A stretch of DNA of 64,000 nucleotides from Novosphingobium sp. (GTDB taxonomy: Bacteria; Pseudomonadota; Alphaproteobacteria; Sphingomonadales; Sphingomonadaceae). A program made the position numbers and the translations under genes. The stretch spans positions 248,001 through 312,000 of the forward strand of contig NZ_JAPZQX010000003.1 of the NCBI RefSeq assembly GCF_027531025.1, written 5' to 3'. Under the pieces are notes generated by a model. That model ran no database searches. It was not told the origin of the DNA and saw only the letters and a list, made by a program, of their open reading frames with translations. Numbering within the stretch: position 1 is the first letter of the stretch; the number at the start of each line of letters is the position of its first letter. Of the stretch, positions 45,344 to 55,124 are shown one piece after another.

Positions 45344-48329
45344 ACGGGCCGGACCACGGGTCTATTCGATCGCCGCGCACCGCGGCTTTGCCGATGCGCT
45401 GGTAGCGGGCCTGATCCCGCGTTACGCGGACAAGGAGCTGGGCCTGGCGCGGCTCACCCTGCTGCTGCCCAATCGCCGCGCCGAACGCATCGTCACCGAA
45501 GCCTTCGTGCGCCTGTCGGGCGGCGGCATGCTGCTGCCGCGCATGGCGGTGGTGGGCGACCTCGACCTTGACGAGACGCTCGGACCGCTGCTCGATCCGC
45601 TGGGGGCAGGGGCTGCCATTCCACCGGCAGCCGATCCGGTGCGGCGCTGGCTGCGGCTGGCCGAATTGCTTCGACCAGAGGTCGGTGAAGATCGCTTGAG
45701 AAGTTCGGGTCTGCTCAACCTCGCCTTCGAGACCGCGCGGACGATGGACCGCCTGTCGGTCGAGGGGATCGAGCTGGGGGACCTGCTCCAGGAGCGCGTC
45801 GCGGGGATCGTCGGGGAACTGGCCGAGCATTGGCGGCATTCGACCCGCGCCTTCGCCCGCGTCCAGGCGCTCTGGCTGGCCGAGCTGGCCGCGCGGGGCG
45901 AGGTCGATGCTCCGGTCCGGCGCAACCTGCTGTTCGAACATGCCGCGCGGCGCTGGGCGGCATCGCCGCCACCCTATCCGGTGGTGGCCGCCGGGATCAC
46001 CAGCGCTTCGCCTGCGCTGGCGCGGCTGCTGGCGGTGGTGGCGCGGCTGCCCGGCGGGGCGGTGATCCTGCCCGACCTTGACCTGGCGCTTGAGCAGTCC
46101 GTGTGGGACGCTTTGGGGCAGGCTGGTGTACCGCAAGTGCCCGGTGAGGCACCCTTTGGTGACCGTGACGCGCTCACCCATCCGCAATATCACCTCAAGC
46201 TGCTGCTTAACCGGATGGGCGTTGCCCGCGACGAGGTCGAGCCCTGGCACCGGGCCGGTCTGGCCGCCGCTCCGCCCGAGCGCAGCAAGGCGATAAGCAA
46301 CCTGTTCCTGCCGCCTGAAGGCAGTGCGGGCTGGGTCAGGCTGAAGCCCGATCAGCGCCGCCTTGCCGGCGTTCGCCTGATGGAAACCGCCCACCCAGGG
46401 GAAGAGGCCCAGGCCATCGCCCTGCTGATCCGCGAGGCGCTGGAAGTGCCGGAAAAGCGGGTCGCGTTGGTCACGCCCGATCGCGGTCTGGCGGCCCGGG
46501 TTGTCGCCCATCTCCGCCGCTGGAACGTCCAGGCCGACGATACCGCCGGCCAGCCGCTGCCGCAGACGACAGCGGGGCGGGTCCTGCTGCTGCTGGCCGA
46601 GGTCGCCGCCACGCGGATCGCTCCGGTTCCGCTGCTCGCGCTGCTCGGCCATCCCTTTGTGGGGGCGGGGGAAGGGCGTGCGGCCTGGCTCGACTATGTG
46701 CGCGCATTGGACCTTGCCCTGCGCGGCCCGCGGCCCGCGCCGGGCTTCCATCCGATCCAGGCGGCGGTCGAACGGCAGCAAAAGCGCGGTGCCGGCAGCG
46801 CGATCGCGGCCTGGTGGCAGGAGGTCGAGCTGGTTCTCACCCCGCTGACCGACCTGCCCGAGCAACTGCCACTCGCCGACGCGCTCGACCGGCTGGCAAC
46901 CGCTGCCGAGGCCCTTTGCGGCCCGCGGATCTGGGGCGAAGCCGATGGCCGCGCGCTGGCGGCCTGGCTCGAGGAACTGCGCGAGGCTGCCGCAGCGGTC
47001 GGCACTGCGCTGCCCCCCGCCGATCTACCGCGCGTCCTGCGCGAGGCGATGGACCGCGTTGCCGTCCGCCCACCTTGGGGCGGCCATCCGCGCGTGGCGA
47101 TCTATGGCCTGCTGGAAGCGCGGATGAGCCGGGCCGATCTGGTGATCTGTGCCGGCCTGGTCGAAGGAACCTGGCCCGCTGCGCCCAGCCCCGAACCCCT
47201 GCTTCCGCCTGCCGTGCTGCGCGCCCTGGGCGTGCCGGGCGGCGAGTTTCGCATCGGCCTTTCAGCGCACGACCTGGCGGCTGCACTTGGCGCGCCCGAG
47301 GTGGTGCTCAGCTGGGCCCAGCGCGGCGAGGGCGGGCCGGTGATCCCCAGCCGCTTCGTCCTGCGGGTCGAGGCGATGCTGGGCGAACTGGCAGCCAGTC
47401 ACCGCGAGCATACGGCAATCGACCTCGCCCGGCAGCTGGACCGGGCAAGCACAGCGCCAGCCTATCCGCAACCAAAGCCAAGGCCAACCGCAGTGCAGCG
47501 CGATGTGCCGCTGGCCGTGACGGCGATCGACCGGCTGCGCAGCGATCCCTACCAGTTCTATGCCGGGGCCATCCTGCGGCTGAAGCGCCTCGATCCGCTC
47601 GATGCCGATCCCTCGGCGGCCTGGCAGGGCACGGTCGTCCACGCCGTGATGGAACGCTGGCACAAGGAGGGCGGTCAGGCAGGTGCGCTGGTGAGCATCG
47701 CCAAGGCCGAACTGGCCAGGCTGGAAGCCCACCCGGTGGTCCGCAGCCTTTGGTGGCCGCGCCTGCAAAAGGGGCTCGAGTGGGTCGATGCCCAGATCGC
47801 CAGGGACCGGGGCGAAGGCCGCGAGGTGATCGCCAGCGAGGCCCGGGGCGAAATGCAGCTGGCCGGGGTCAGGATCCACGGCCGGGTGGACCGGATCGAC
47901 CGCAAGGCCGACGGCAAGCTGGTTGTGGTCGACTACAAGACCGGCACGCCCCCATCGGGGAAGATGGTTGAGAACGGCTTTGCCCTGCAGCTTGGCACCC
48001 TGGGCCTGATCGCCGCCGATGGCGGTTTCACTGGCGTGGCGGGCGATCCTGACGGGTTCGAATACTGGTCGTTTGGCAAGAGCGTCAAAAGCGAGACCGG
48101 GTTCGGATACTCGTCCGAACCGGTGAAGGATGGCCAGAAAAAGTCCGGCCTGCCGCGCGCCGAATTCCTCAGCAAGACCGAAGACTACCTGCGCGAGGCA
48201 ATCGAAACTTGGATCAGGGGTGATGCGCCGTTCACGGCCCGTCTCAACCCCGACATCGGCGGCTATAACGATTTCGACCAGCTGATGCGGCTCGATGAGT
48301 GGCAGGCGCGCAGCGAGGACGGGGCATGA
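45336..48329 (+). CDS. addB: Double-strand break repair protein AddB
   Basis: Second subunit of the AddAB helicase-nuclease, which resects double-strand breaks and loads RecA. It has 997 residues. Only remnants of a helicase fold are seen in the first part, with QTTAGRVLLLLAEV-type segments. The C-terminal RecB-like nuclease has GRVDRIDRK and VVDYKTGTPP, with Asp866 and Lys868. The alphaproteobacterial form lacks an evident N-terminal Walker A. It overlaps murU by eight bases and addA by four. Confidence 0.93.
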   Translation: MAERAGPRVYSIAAHRGFADALVAGLIPRYADKELGLARLTLLLPNRRAERIVTEAFVRLSGGGMLLPRMAVVGDLDLDETLGPLLDPLGAGAAIPPAADPVRRWLRLAELLRPEVGEDRLRSSGLLNLAFETARTMDRLSVEGIELGDLLQERVAGIVGELAEHWRHSTRAFARVQALWLAELAARGEVDAPVRRNLLFEHAARRWAASPPPYPVVAAGITSASPALARLLAVVARLPGGAVILPDLDLALEQSVWDALGQAGVPQVPGEAPFGDRDALTHPQYHLKLLLNRMGVARDEVEPWHRAGLAAAPPERSKAISNLFLPPEGSAGWVRLKPDQRRLAGVRLMETAHPGEEAQAIALLIREALEVPEKRVALVTPDRGLAARVVAHLRRWNVQADDTAGQPLPQTTAGRVLLLLAEVAATRIAPVPLLALLGHPFVGAGEGRAAWLDYVRALDLALRGPRPAPGFHPIQAAVERQQKRGAGSAIAAWWQEVELVLTPLTDLPEQLPLADALDRLATAAEALCGPRIWGEADGRALAAWLEELREAAAAVGTALPPADLPRVLREAMDRVAVRPPWGGHPRVAIYGLLEARMSRADLVICAGLVEGTWPAAPSPEPLLPPAVLRALGVPGGEFRIGLSAHDLAAALGAPEVVLSWAQRGEGGPVIPSRFVLRVEAMLGELAASHREHTAIDLARQLDRASTAPAYPQPKPRPTAVQRDVPLAVTAIDRLRSDPYQFYAGAILRLKRLDPLDADPSAAWQGTVVHAVMERWHKEGGQAGALVSIAKAELARLEAHPVVRSLWWPRLQKGLEWVDAQIARDRGEGREVIASEARGEMQLAGVRIHGRVDRIDRKADGKLVVVDYKTGTPPSGKMVENGFALQLGTLGLIAADGGFTGVAGDPDGFEYWSFGKSVKSETGFGYSSEPVKDGQKKSGLPRAEFLSKTEDYLREAIETWIRGDAPFTARLNPDIGGYNDFDQLMRLDEWQARSEDGA

Positions 48330-51300
48330 GCCGGGTCTATCCCCTGCGCGGCAACCAGGTGCCGGCCGTCGCGCCGGGCGAAGTGGTGTGGCTTTCCGCC
48401 TCGGCCGGAACGGGCAAGACCCAGGTGCTGTCGGCGCGTGTCCTGCGGCTCCTGCTCGATGACGGAGTGCGGCCCGAACAGATCCTGTGCCTGACCTTTA
48501 CCAAGGCCGGGGCGACCGAAATGGCGACCCGCATCAACGAAGTGCTGGCCCGTTGGGTCCGTGCCTCGGAGAATGACCTGTTCAAGGACCTCGAGGCGAT
48601 CGGGGCAGCATCCGGGCCAGCCGCGCGCGAGCGGGCGCGCCGCCTCTTTGCCGAAGTGCTCGATTGCCCCGGCGGCGGGCTGCGGATCGCCACGATCCAT
48701 GCCTTTTCGCAATGGCTGCTCTCCGCTTTCCCCAGCGAGGCGGGGCTGCTTCCCGGCGTCAAGGCGATGGAGGACCGCGACCGCGAACTGCTGCTGCGCG
48801 AAGTGCTGGCCGCACTGGTCGAACAGGCCGAGTCGAGCCACGACACGGCCACGCTTTCCGCGCTGGAAGCCCTGTCGATCCGGATGGGGCCTGACAAGGT
48901 ACCCGCCTGGCTGCTGCGCTGCGCCACGGCGCGCGAGGCCTGGGAAGGGCCGGGTAGCTGGCAACCGCCGATGCGCGATGGGGTTCTGCGGGTGCTGGGC
49001 CTGCCGGGCGATGTCAGCCGGGATGACTTGCTGGCGCTATGCGGGGATGACCGGTTCCCGGTCGATGCCTTGCGCCTGTGCCTGTCGGCTTATTCGCAGT
49101 GGAACGGCAAGAAGGGTCAGGATGGCCGGATCGTGATTGCCGACTGGCTGTCGGCCGGTCCCGCCGAGCGGCTCGAGCGTCTGCCAGACCTGCACAAGGT
49201 GCTCTTTACGCAAAAGGACACGGTCAAGGACGAAACCAGCCTCGCGAAGTTCGAAGAGCATTTCGGCGATGCGGCCAATCAGGTGCTGGTGGCCCGCCTC
49301 GCCATCAGGGACCTGGCGACACTGCTCGATCTCGCAGATTTCCTTACCCCGGCGCTCGAAGTGGGGCGCAAATTCGCGCTGGCCTGGGACGAGGCCAAGG
49401 CGCGGGCCGGGTTCATCGATTTCGATGACCAGATCCGCCGGGCGGCGGCCCTGCTGAACAGGCATGAACTGGCCGAATGGATTCGCTACAAGCTGGATCG
49501 CCGCTTCGATCATATCCTGGTGGACGAAGCCCAGGATACCAATGCCGCGCAGTGGCAGATCATCGACGCCCTGACCGGCGATTTCTTCAGCGGCGAGGGC
49601 GCCCACGGCGAAAAGCTGCGGACGCTGTTCGTGGTGGGCGATTACAAGCAGGCCATTTTCCGTTTCCAGGGCACCAGCCCCGAGAACTTCGCCCGCGCCA
49701 AGGAGCGCGTACGGGCACAGCTCGATGGTCTGGCGGCCAATATCCGCTCCTTGCAGAGGAACCTTGCGACGCGCAGCCTGCAGGACCTCGATCTGGGGCA
49801 GAGCTTTCGCACCGCGCATGAGATTCTGGCCTTCGTCGATCGCACGATTGACGCCATCGGGCACGAAGGGCTGGGGCTGGCAATCCCGTCGGCACCGCAC
49901 CTCGGCGAGGATCGTCCGGGCCTGGTCACGCTCTGGCGCGTGATCGGAGCGGAATCCGAAGCCGATGCCGCCGAGGATACCCCGGCCGAGGCGGATGACG
50001 AGGGCGATGAAGGCTGGCTCTCGCGCAGCGATCGCAAGCTGGCGGACAAGATCGCGCGGCAGGTCCGCGACTGGCTGGAACAGGGCTTTCCGCTGGTCAA
50101 GGGCGAAGCGCCGGGCAAGGCACGCCGGGCCACGGCCGGTGACATCATGGTGCTGGTGCGCAAGCGCAAGGAACTGGCCGGGCTGATCGTGGCGCGGTTG
50201 CATGCCGCGAGCGTACCCGTGGCCGGGGTTGACCGGTTGCGGCTGGCGGCGCCGCTGGCCGTGCGCGACCTGATGGCGGCGCTGCGCTTTGCCGCCTTGC
50301 CGCTCGATGACCTGAACCTGGCAAATCTCCTGGTTTCGCCGATGCTGGGCTGGAGCCAGGACGAACTGATGCGGCACGGCTGGCGGCCCGATGGCGTGCG
50401 GCTGTTCGATCACTTGCGCGCGACGCGCGGGGAACCGGTGGTCGAAAGGGCCTGGGCGCAGATTGCCGAACTGCTGAGGATTGCCGATTACGAGCCGCCC
50501 CAGGCGCTGCTCCATTGGTTGCTGGTCGGGCCCTGGCAGGGTCGGCAACGGCTGGTCGCGCGGCTGGGGACCGAAGCCAACGATCCGATCGATGAACTGC
50601 TCAACGCCGCCAGCGCCTATTCGGCGGGCAATGTGCCGAGCCTGAACGGGTTCATTCGCTGGTTCGATGCCGGTGAAGGCGAACTGAAGCGCGAATCCGG
50701 CAAGGCTCGCGACGAGGTGCGGGTGATGACCGTGCACGGATCGAAGGGCTTGCAGGCTCCCATCGTGATCCTGGCCGATGCGGCCGATGATCCGGCCGGG
50801 GGCAAGCCTAGCCCGCTGGAAATCACCGATCCGGCCAGCCCGGCGGACAATCCGCGTCGTATCCCGATGCCGCCCCTGCCGAAAGGCCAGGAACTGGGCC
50901 GCCTCGCCGAGGAACGCGCGCACGTCACGCGAGAGGAACTGCAGGAACACTGGCGGCTGCTGTACGTGGCCATGACCCGCGCCGAGGAAGCCCTGTTCAT
51001 CGGCGGTGCGCTCTCTGGCCGTGAGAAGGCGCCCAAACCCGACAGCTGGTATGCCCGGCTGGAGCCGCTGTTTGCTGGTGATTGGCAATCCGACCCGTTG
51101 TGGGGCGGGATCAAGCTCCACGGCGCTCAGGCTGAAGTGGCAGTGCCACCGCGGAGTGGCGAGGCCCGGGACCTGGGACTGCTCCCGCCCTGGGCCGAGC
51201 GCGCTGTTGCCGCCGAACCGCGCCCACCGAAGCCCCTCGCTCCATCGGCCTTGGGCGAGGACCTTGCCAGCGACCCGCCATTCCCGCCCGGTGCGGGCGC

Positions 51301-51832
51301 TGCGGGCGCTGCGGCCGCGCGGCGCGGGGTGCTGCTGCACCGCCTGCTTGAACGCCTGCCCGAACTCCCCGCAGCCGAGCGCAAGGCGGCGGCGCAAGCG
51401 TGGCTCGCGCAGCAGGCCGCTGACCTTGATGGCCCGGCCCGCGCTGAAATGGTCGATTCCGCCTTGAAGGTCCTCGCTGAGCCAGCCTGGGCCGGCCTTT
51501 TTGGCCCTGCCGCACTGGCCGAAGTCCCGATCGCCGCCGTGGTGGCGGGACAGGTTGTGGCCGGCACGATCGACCGGCTGCTGATCGAGCCGGAGCGGAT
51601 CCGGCTGGTCGATTTCAAGACCGCCCGCCGCCCGCCCGCCGCGCTGGACGAGGTGCCGGTGGCGATCCTGCGGCAAATGGCGGCCTATGCTGCCGCGCTT
51701 GAGGTGACCTATCCGGGGCGCTCGGTCGAGGCCGCACTGCTCTACACCCAGCAGCCGCGCCTGCTGACGATCCCGGCAGACCTGTTGAACCTGCACAAGC
51801 AGGCATTGACCGCGCCGCAGGAAAGCTTTTGA
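48326..51832 (+). CDS. addA: Double-strand break repair helicase AddA
   Basis: UvrD/RecB-type superfamily 1 helicase-nuclease of 1168 residues. Walker A SASAGTGKT is at 25-32, Walker B-type ILVDEAQDTN is near residue 395, and the later helicase motif VMTVHGSKGLQAP is present. The C-terminal nuclease has LVDFKTARRPP with Asp1096 and Lys1098. From ATG 48326 it overlaps the addB stop (ATGA); an upstream in-frame ATG at 48299 is not needed. The partner of AddB. Confidence 0.95.
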   Translation: MSRVYPLRGNQVPAVAPGEVVWLSASAGTGKTQVLSARVLRLLLDDGVRPEQILCLTFTKAGATEMATRINEVLARWVRASENDLFKDLEAIGAASGPAARERARRLFAEVLDCPGGGLRIATIHAFSQWLLSAFPSEAGLLPGVKAMEDRDRELLLREVLAALVEQAESSHDTATLSALEALSIRMGPDKVPAWLLRCATAREAWEGPGSWQPPMRDGVLRVLGLPGDVSRDDLLALCGDDRFPVDALRLCLSAYSQWNGKKGQDGRIVIADWLSAGPAERLERLPDLHKVLFTQKDTVKDETSLAKFEEHFGDAANQVLVARLAIRDLATLLDLADFLTPALEVGRKFALAWDEAKARAGFIDFDDQIRRAAALLNRHELAEWIRYKLDRRFDHILVDEAQDTNAAQWQIIDALTGDFFSGEGAHGEKLRTLFVVGDYKQAIFRFQGTSPENFARAKERVRAQLDGLAANIRSLQRNLATRSLQDLDLGQSFRTAHEILAFVDRTIDAIGHEGLGLAIPSAPHLGEDRPGLVTLWRVIGAESEADAAEDTPAEADDEGDEGWLSRSDRKLADKIARQVRDWLEQGFPLVKGEAPGKARRATAGDIMVLVRKRKELAGLIVARLHAASVPVAGVDRLRLAAPLAVRDLMAALRFAALPLDDLNLANLLVSPMLGWSQDELMRHGWRPDGVRLFDHLRATRGEPVVERAWAQIAELLRIADYEPPQALLHWLLVGPWQGRQRLVARLGTEANDPIDELLNAASAYSAGNVPSLNGFIRWFDAGEGELKRESGKARDEVRVMTVHGSKGLQAPIVILADAADDPAGGKPSPLEITDPASPADNPRRIPMPPLPKGQELGRLAEERAHVTREELQEHWRLLYVAMTRAEEALFIGGALSGREKAPKPDSWYARLEPLFAGDWQSDPLWGGIKLHGAQAEVAVPPRSGEARDLGLLPPWAERAVAAEPRPPKPLAPSALGEDLASDPPFPPGAGAAGAAAARRGVLLHRLLERLPELPAAERKAAAQAWLAQQAADLDGPARAEMVDSALKVLAEPAWAGLFGPAALAEVPIAAVVAGQVVAGTIDRLLIEPERIRLVDFKTARRPPAALDEVPVAILRQMAAYAAALEVTYPGRSVEAALLYTQQPRLLTIPADLLNLHKQALTAPQESF

Positions 51833-51898
51833 GCACCCGCGATTGCCAAGGCCGGGTGAAGTCCTAAATTGGCAGGCAACAGATCAGGAGATTCCCCC

Positions 51899-52219
51899 AT
51901 GGCCACCAAAGCCGTTACCGATGCCAGCTTCGACGCCGACGTCCTCAATTCCGACAAGCCCGTGCTGGTCGATTTCTGGGCCGACTGGTGCGGTCCCTGC
52001 AAGATGATCGCCCCGGCGCTTGAAGAGATAAGCGAGGAACTGGCAGACAAGGTGACCATCGCCAAGGTGGACATCATGGAGAACACCGACGTGGCGGCAA
52101 AGATCGGCGTCCAGTCGATCCCGCTGCTCGTGCTGTTTAAGAACGGTGAGGCCGTGGCCCACAAGCTGGGTGCTGCGCCAAAGAGCCAGCTCAAGGGCTG
52201 GCTGGAAAGCATACTCTAA
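51899..52219 (+). CDS. trxA: Thioredoxin
   Basis: Small dithiol reductant of 106 residues from ATG 51899, with CAGGAG at 51886-51891. The active site WCGPC (Cys31 and Cys34) and the cis-Pro loop SIPLLVLF are intact. It lies 66 bases after addA, so it may have its own promoter within the intergenic stretch or be read from the operon. It overlaps the convergent inositol-monophosphatase-family gene by four bases at the tails. Confidence 0.96.
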   Translation: MATKAVTDASFDADVLNSDKPVLVDFWADWCGPCKMIAPALEEISEELADKVTIAKVDIMENTDVAAKIGVQSIPLLVLFKNGEAVAHKLGAAPKSQLKGWLESIL

Positions 52220-53019
52220 AGCGCAGCCATCCGCTCCGCCAGCTCGTCCCACAGGGCTGGGCTGGCGGCGCCGATCAGGCTGGGCCGCAGGTGCTGATCG
52301 ACGCGATAGGGCGCGCCATCGGGCCGGGCGACCTTGCCGCCCGCTTCGTTCAGGAACAGGACCCCGGCGGCGTGATCCCAGGCCAGGGTCCGCTCGAAGA
52401 TCGTGATGTCATTCTGGCCCAGCACGATCCGCGGATACTGCTCGGCCGCACAGCGCGGGATATCGACCAGGGTATAGTGCGGGGCGATGTGCGTTTTCAG
52501 CGCCTCGCGCCGCGTGGGATCGGCAAAGACCAGCGAAATGGCGGCTATGGGCGGAGTCTGGCCGGAGGTCCGGGCGGTGACCGCGCTGCCGTCGATGAAG
52601 GCGCCATGGCCCTTGTGCGCGGTGCAGAACCGGCCGTGCAGAGGATCGTAGATCCAGCCGCCAATCGTCTCTCCGGCTTCCGCAAGGGCGACCATGATCC
52701 CGAAGGGAGGCTTGCCGGCGGCGAAATTGCTGGTGCCGTCGATCGGGTCGATGATCCAGCACAGCGCATCGCCCAGCCGGTCCATCAGCGCGGGGTTTGC
52801 CTCGCAGGCTTCCTCGCCAACGATGGCGGCTTCGGGCAGGATCCGTGCGAGCCCTTCGGCGAGGATCTCTTCGGCCTCGCGGTCGGCGACGGTGACAAGC
52901 TCGCCGGGCGACTTGTCGATCACCTCGTGGGCTTCAAGCTGTTGGTAGCGGGGCATCACCGCCCGGGCTGCCGCATCCTTGATCACGGCCAGCACGGCCG
53001 CGTCGAGCGCCGTGCTCAC
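52216..53019 (-). CDS. Inositol monophosphatase family protein
   Basis: A 267-residue Mg-dependent phosphatase from a GTG at 53019, which overlaps the argJ stop (GTGA). The three metal motifs are clear: GEEACE, WIIDPIDGTSNF and WDHAAGVLFLNEAGG. Members hydrolyse inositol phosphates, PAP or histidinol phosphate (HisN-type). The coupling to argJ would fit an amino-acid role such as HisN, but this cannot be decided by sequence alone. A longer open frame to 53073 lies within argJ and is rejected. Confidence 0.88.
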   Translation of the reverse strand: MSTALDAAVLAVIKDAAARAVMPRYQQLEAHEVIDKSPGELVTVADREAEEILAEGLARILPEAAIVGEEACEANPALMDRLGDALCWIIDPIDGTSNFAAGKPPFGIMVALAEAGETIGGWIYDPLHGRFCTAHKGHGAFIDGSAVTARTSGQTPPIAAISLVFADPTRREALKTHIAPHYTLVDIPRCAAEQYPRIVLGQNDITIFERTLAWDHAAGVLFLNEAGGKVARPDGAPYRVDQHLRPSLIGAASPALWDELAERMAAL

Positions 53020-54242
53020 GAACGGTAATCCGCGTTGATCGAGATGTAGCCGTGGGTCAGGTCGCAGGTCCACACCGTTGCCCGGCCTTCGCCCAGGCCC
53101 AGGTCAACCTCGATGCTGATGTCCTGGCCCTTGAGATGGGCGGCGACCGGCGCTTCGTCATAATCGGCCAGCGGCTGGCCATCGCGCGCGGCCCAGGAGC
53201 CGCCAAAGCCGATTGACAGCCGATCGCGGTCGGCCAGTTCGCCCGCCTTGCCGACGGCCATGACCACGCGGCCCCAATTGGCGTCCTCGCCAGCAATGGC
53301 GGTCTTGACCAGCGGCGAATTGGCGATGGCGAGACCCACCTTGCGGGCGCTTTCATCGCTCACCGCGCCGCTCACGGTGACAGCGATGAACTTCTGCGCG
53401 CCTTCGCCATCGCGCACGACGAGGTGGGCGAGCTGGCGGCAAACGTCGTTCAGCGCGGCGGCAAAGGCATCGGCTCCCGGACTGTCGAACGAAGCCAGCG
53501 GCGCATTGCCCGCCGCACCGGTGGCGAAGGCCAGCACCGTGTCGCTGGTTGAGGTGTCGCTATCAACCGTGATGCAGGAAAAGGTCTGCTGGTTGGCGGC
53601 CGATAGCAACGCCTGCAGGAAAGCTGGCTCCACAGCAGCATCGGTGAAAATGTAACCCAGCATGGTCGCCATGTCGGGCGCGATCATGCCGCTGCCCTTG
53701 ATGATCGCCCCGAGGGTGACCGTGCGGCCATCGATCACCGCCTGAGCCATGGCCCCCTTGGCGAAGGTATCGGTGGTGCCGATGGTGTTGGCAGCGGTTT
53801 CCCAGTCACAGGGCTGGGCCAGCAAGGCCGCTTCGATCCCGGCCTTCGCCTTGTCCTTGGGCAGTGGGACGCCGATCACCCCGGTAGAGGAAACGAACAC
53901 CTGCTCCGGCGGGCAACCCAGGTGGGCCGAAACCTGCGCCATGATCGCCTCGACCGCCTCGCGCCCGCGATAGCCGGTGAAGGCGTTGGAATTGCCGGCA
54001 TTGACCACCAATGCGCGGGCGCGACCCTGCGCCACATTCTGGCGGCCCAGTTCGACTTCGGATGAGCAGCAGACATTGCGGGTAAACACACCCGCGACGG
54101 CGGTGCCTTCGGCCAGTTCGACATAGGTCAGGTCGCAGCGGCCCCAATCCTTGTATCCGGCGCGCGCGACGCGCGGGGTTACGCCGGCAATCGGCGGGAT
54201 GGCGGGAAAGGGTTGGGCAAGGGGGGAAATATCGTGTGCCAT
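53016..54242 (-). CDS. argJ: Bifunctional glutamate N-acetyltransferase / ornithine acetyltransferase
   Basis: Transfers acetyl from N-acetylornithine to glutamate in cyclic arginine synthesis, and may also use acetyl-CoA. It has 408 residues and self-cleaves before Thr193 in KGSGMIAPDMATML, giving alpha and beta chains. Other landmarks are VVNAGNSNAFTG and SDTSTSDTVLAFATG. The gene is first or second in the minus-strand unit that follows the lipoprotein (9 bases after it) and leads into the phosphatase gene. Confidence 0.95.
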   Translation of the reverse strand: MAHDISPLAQPFPAIPPIAGVTPRVARAGYKDWGRCDLTYVELAEGTAVAGVFTRNVCCSSEVELGRQNVAQGRARALVVNAGNSNAFTGYRGREAVEAIMAQVSAHLGCPPEQVFVSSTGVIGVPLPKDKAKAGIEAALLAQPCDWETAANTIGTTDTFAKGAMAQAVIDGRTVTLGAIIKGSGMIAPDMATMLGYIFTDAAVEPAFLQALLSAANQQTFSCITVDSDTSTSDTVLAFATGAAGNAPLASFDSPGADAFAAALNDVCRQLAHLVVRDGEGAQKFIAVTVSGAVSDESARKVGLAIANSPLVKTAIAGEDANWGRVVMAVGKAGELADRDRLSIGFGGSWAARDGQPLADYDEAPVAAHLKGQDISIEVDLGLGEGRATVWTCDLTHGYISINADYRS

Positions 54243-54251
54243 TGACGAACC

Positions 54252-55124
54252 TCAGCTTCCCAGCCGCACCAGTGCGGTCGGTGTCGTGGCCGAACGCGGG
54301 GTCACCTTCCATTCCAGCCGCTGGCCGGTCGTGGTTGCCGCCGGACCATCGTCGGTATTGTTGGCGAGGATCGTGCCGTCGGTGGTCAGGACCAGTGTGC
54401 CGTTGAGTTCTGGCAGCTTGGGCATCGCCTCGTCATCGCCCGACTTGCCCGCTCCCAATGCCGCGAACTGGGCGAAATTGGCCATGGGATTGTTCTGGCC
54501 TGGCTGGCCAAAGGCAGGGGCATCCATCCGTACGGATCCGTCAGCACGCTTGTTCAGGACCACGAAGGCATTGGCCATCGGGAAGCGTTCCATCGTCGGG
54601 AACTGGAAATCGTGATCAAGCCGTCCGCTGATCGCGAAATCGACCACGAACAGCCCATCGCCCTTGTAAACGACGCTGCGCCAGCCGGCCTGCTTGCGCA
54701 GGCGCGCGGCCAGCTCCTCGGCCGCCTGGGGATTGCTGGGATCGATCCCGCCCAGCATCACCTTCATCATTTCGGCATCGCGCTTCTGGCGTTCCGAATC
54801 AGCCTTGCGGTTTTCTTCCCAGTCGGCCTTCTGGTCTGCGATCTCGTCCTTCGAACAGGCGCGCTCGGTCATATCGGGATCATCGTTGTGACAGGGTTCG
54901 GCCTTGAACGGCTCGTTCCACTTCGATTTCCTGCCCATTTCCGCCAGATTGCTGAGGCCCAGCAGGTAGATTTCACCCGCATAGGAATAGCTGAAACGGC
55001 CGTCTTTCCTGAGATCGATCGCCGAAGTGAAGCTTCCGGGCGAGACAAAACATGCGCTCAGGAGCAGCGTGGCGGCAGCCACCAGCGTGGCGGCGATGCG
55101 GCGGGCGGGACCGGTCATGGGCAT
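54252..55124 (-). CDS. Predicted lipoprotein of unknown function
   Basis: A 290-residue protein whose N-terminus carries a lipobox (TLLLSACF), so it is probably a lipid-anchored periplasmic protein. A second ATG at 55118 is possible. The central region is rich in charged residues (ADWEENRKADSERQKRDAE, likely helical) and the C-terminal half looks beta-rich with Gln/Asn/Gly loops. Family not recognised. Its start shares one base with the rlmB stop (TAATG), so translation is coupled. Confidence 0.75.
   Translation of the reverse strand: MPMTGPARRIAATLVAAATLLLSACFVSPGSFTSAIDLRKDGRFSYSYAGEIYLLGLSNLAEMGRKSKWNEPFKAEPCHNDDPDMTERACSKDEIADQKADWEENRKADSERQKRDAEMMKVMLGGIDPSNPQAAEELAARLRKQAGWRSVVYKGDGLFVVDFAISGRLDHDFQFPTMERFPMANAFVVLNKRADGSVRMDAPAFGQPGQNNPMANFAQFAALGAGKSGDDEAMPKLPELNGTLVLTTDGTILANNTDDGPAATTTGQRLEWKVTPRSATTPTALVRLGS

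Noticed and set aside
49037..51796. Antisense ORF of 919 codons opposite addA
   Set aside because: High GC at third codon positions suppresses stops on the reverse frame. addA on the plus strand has full helicase and nuclease motifs; the antisense translation is Arg/His/Gln/Gly-rich without a recognisable domain or ribosome-binding site.
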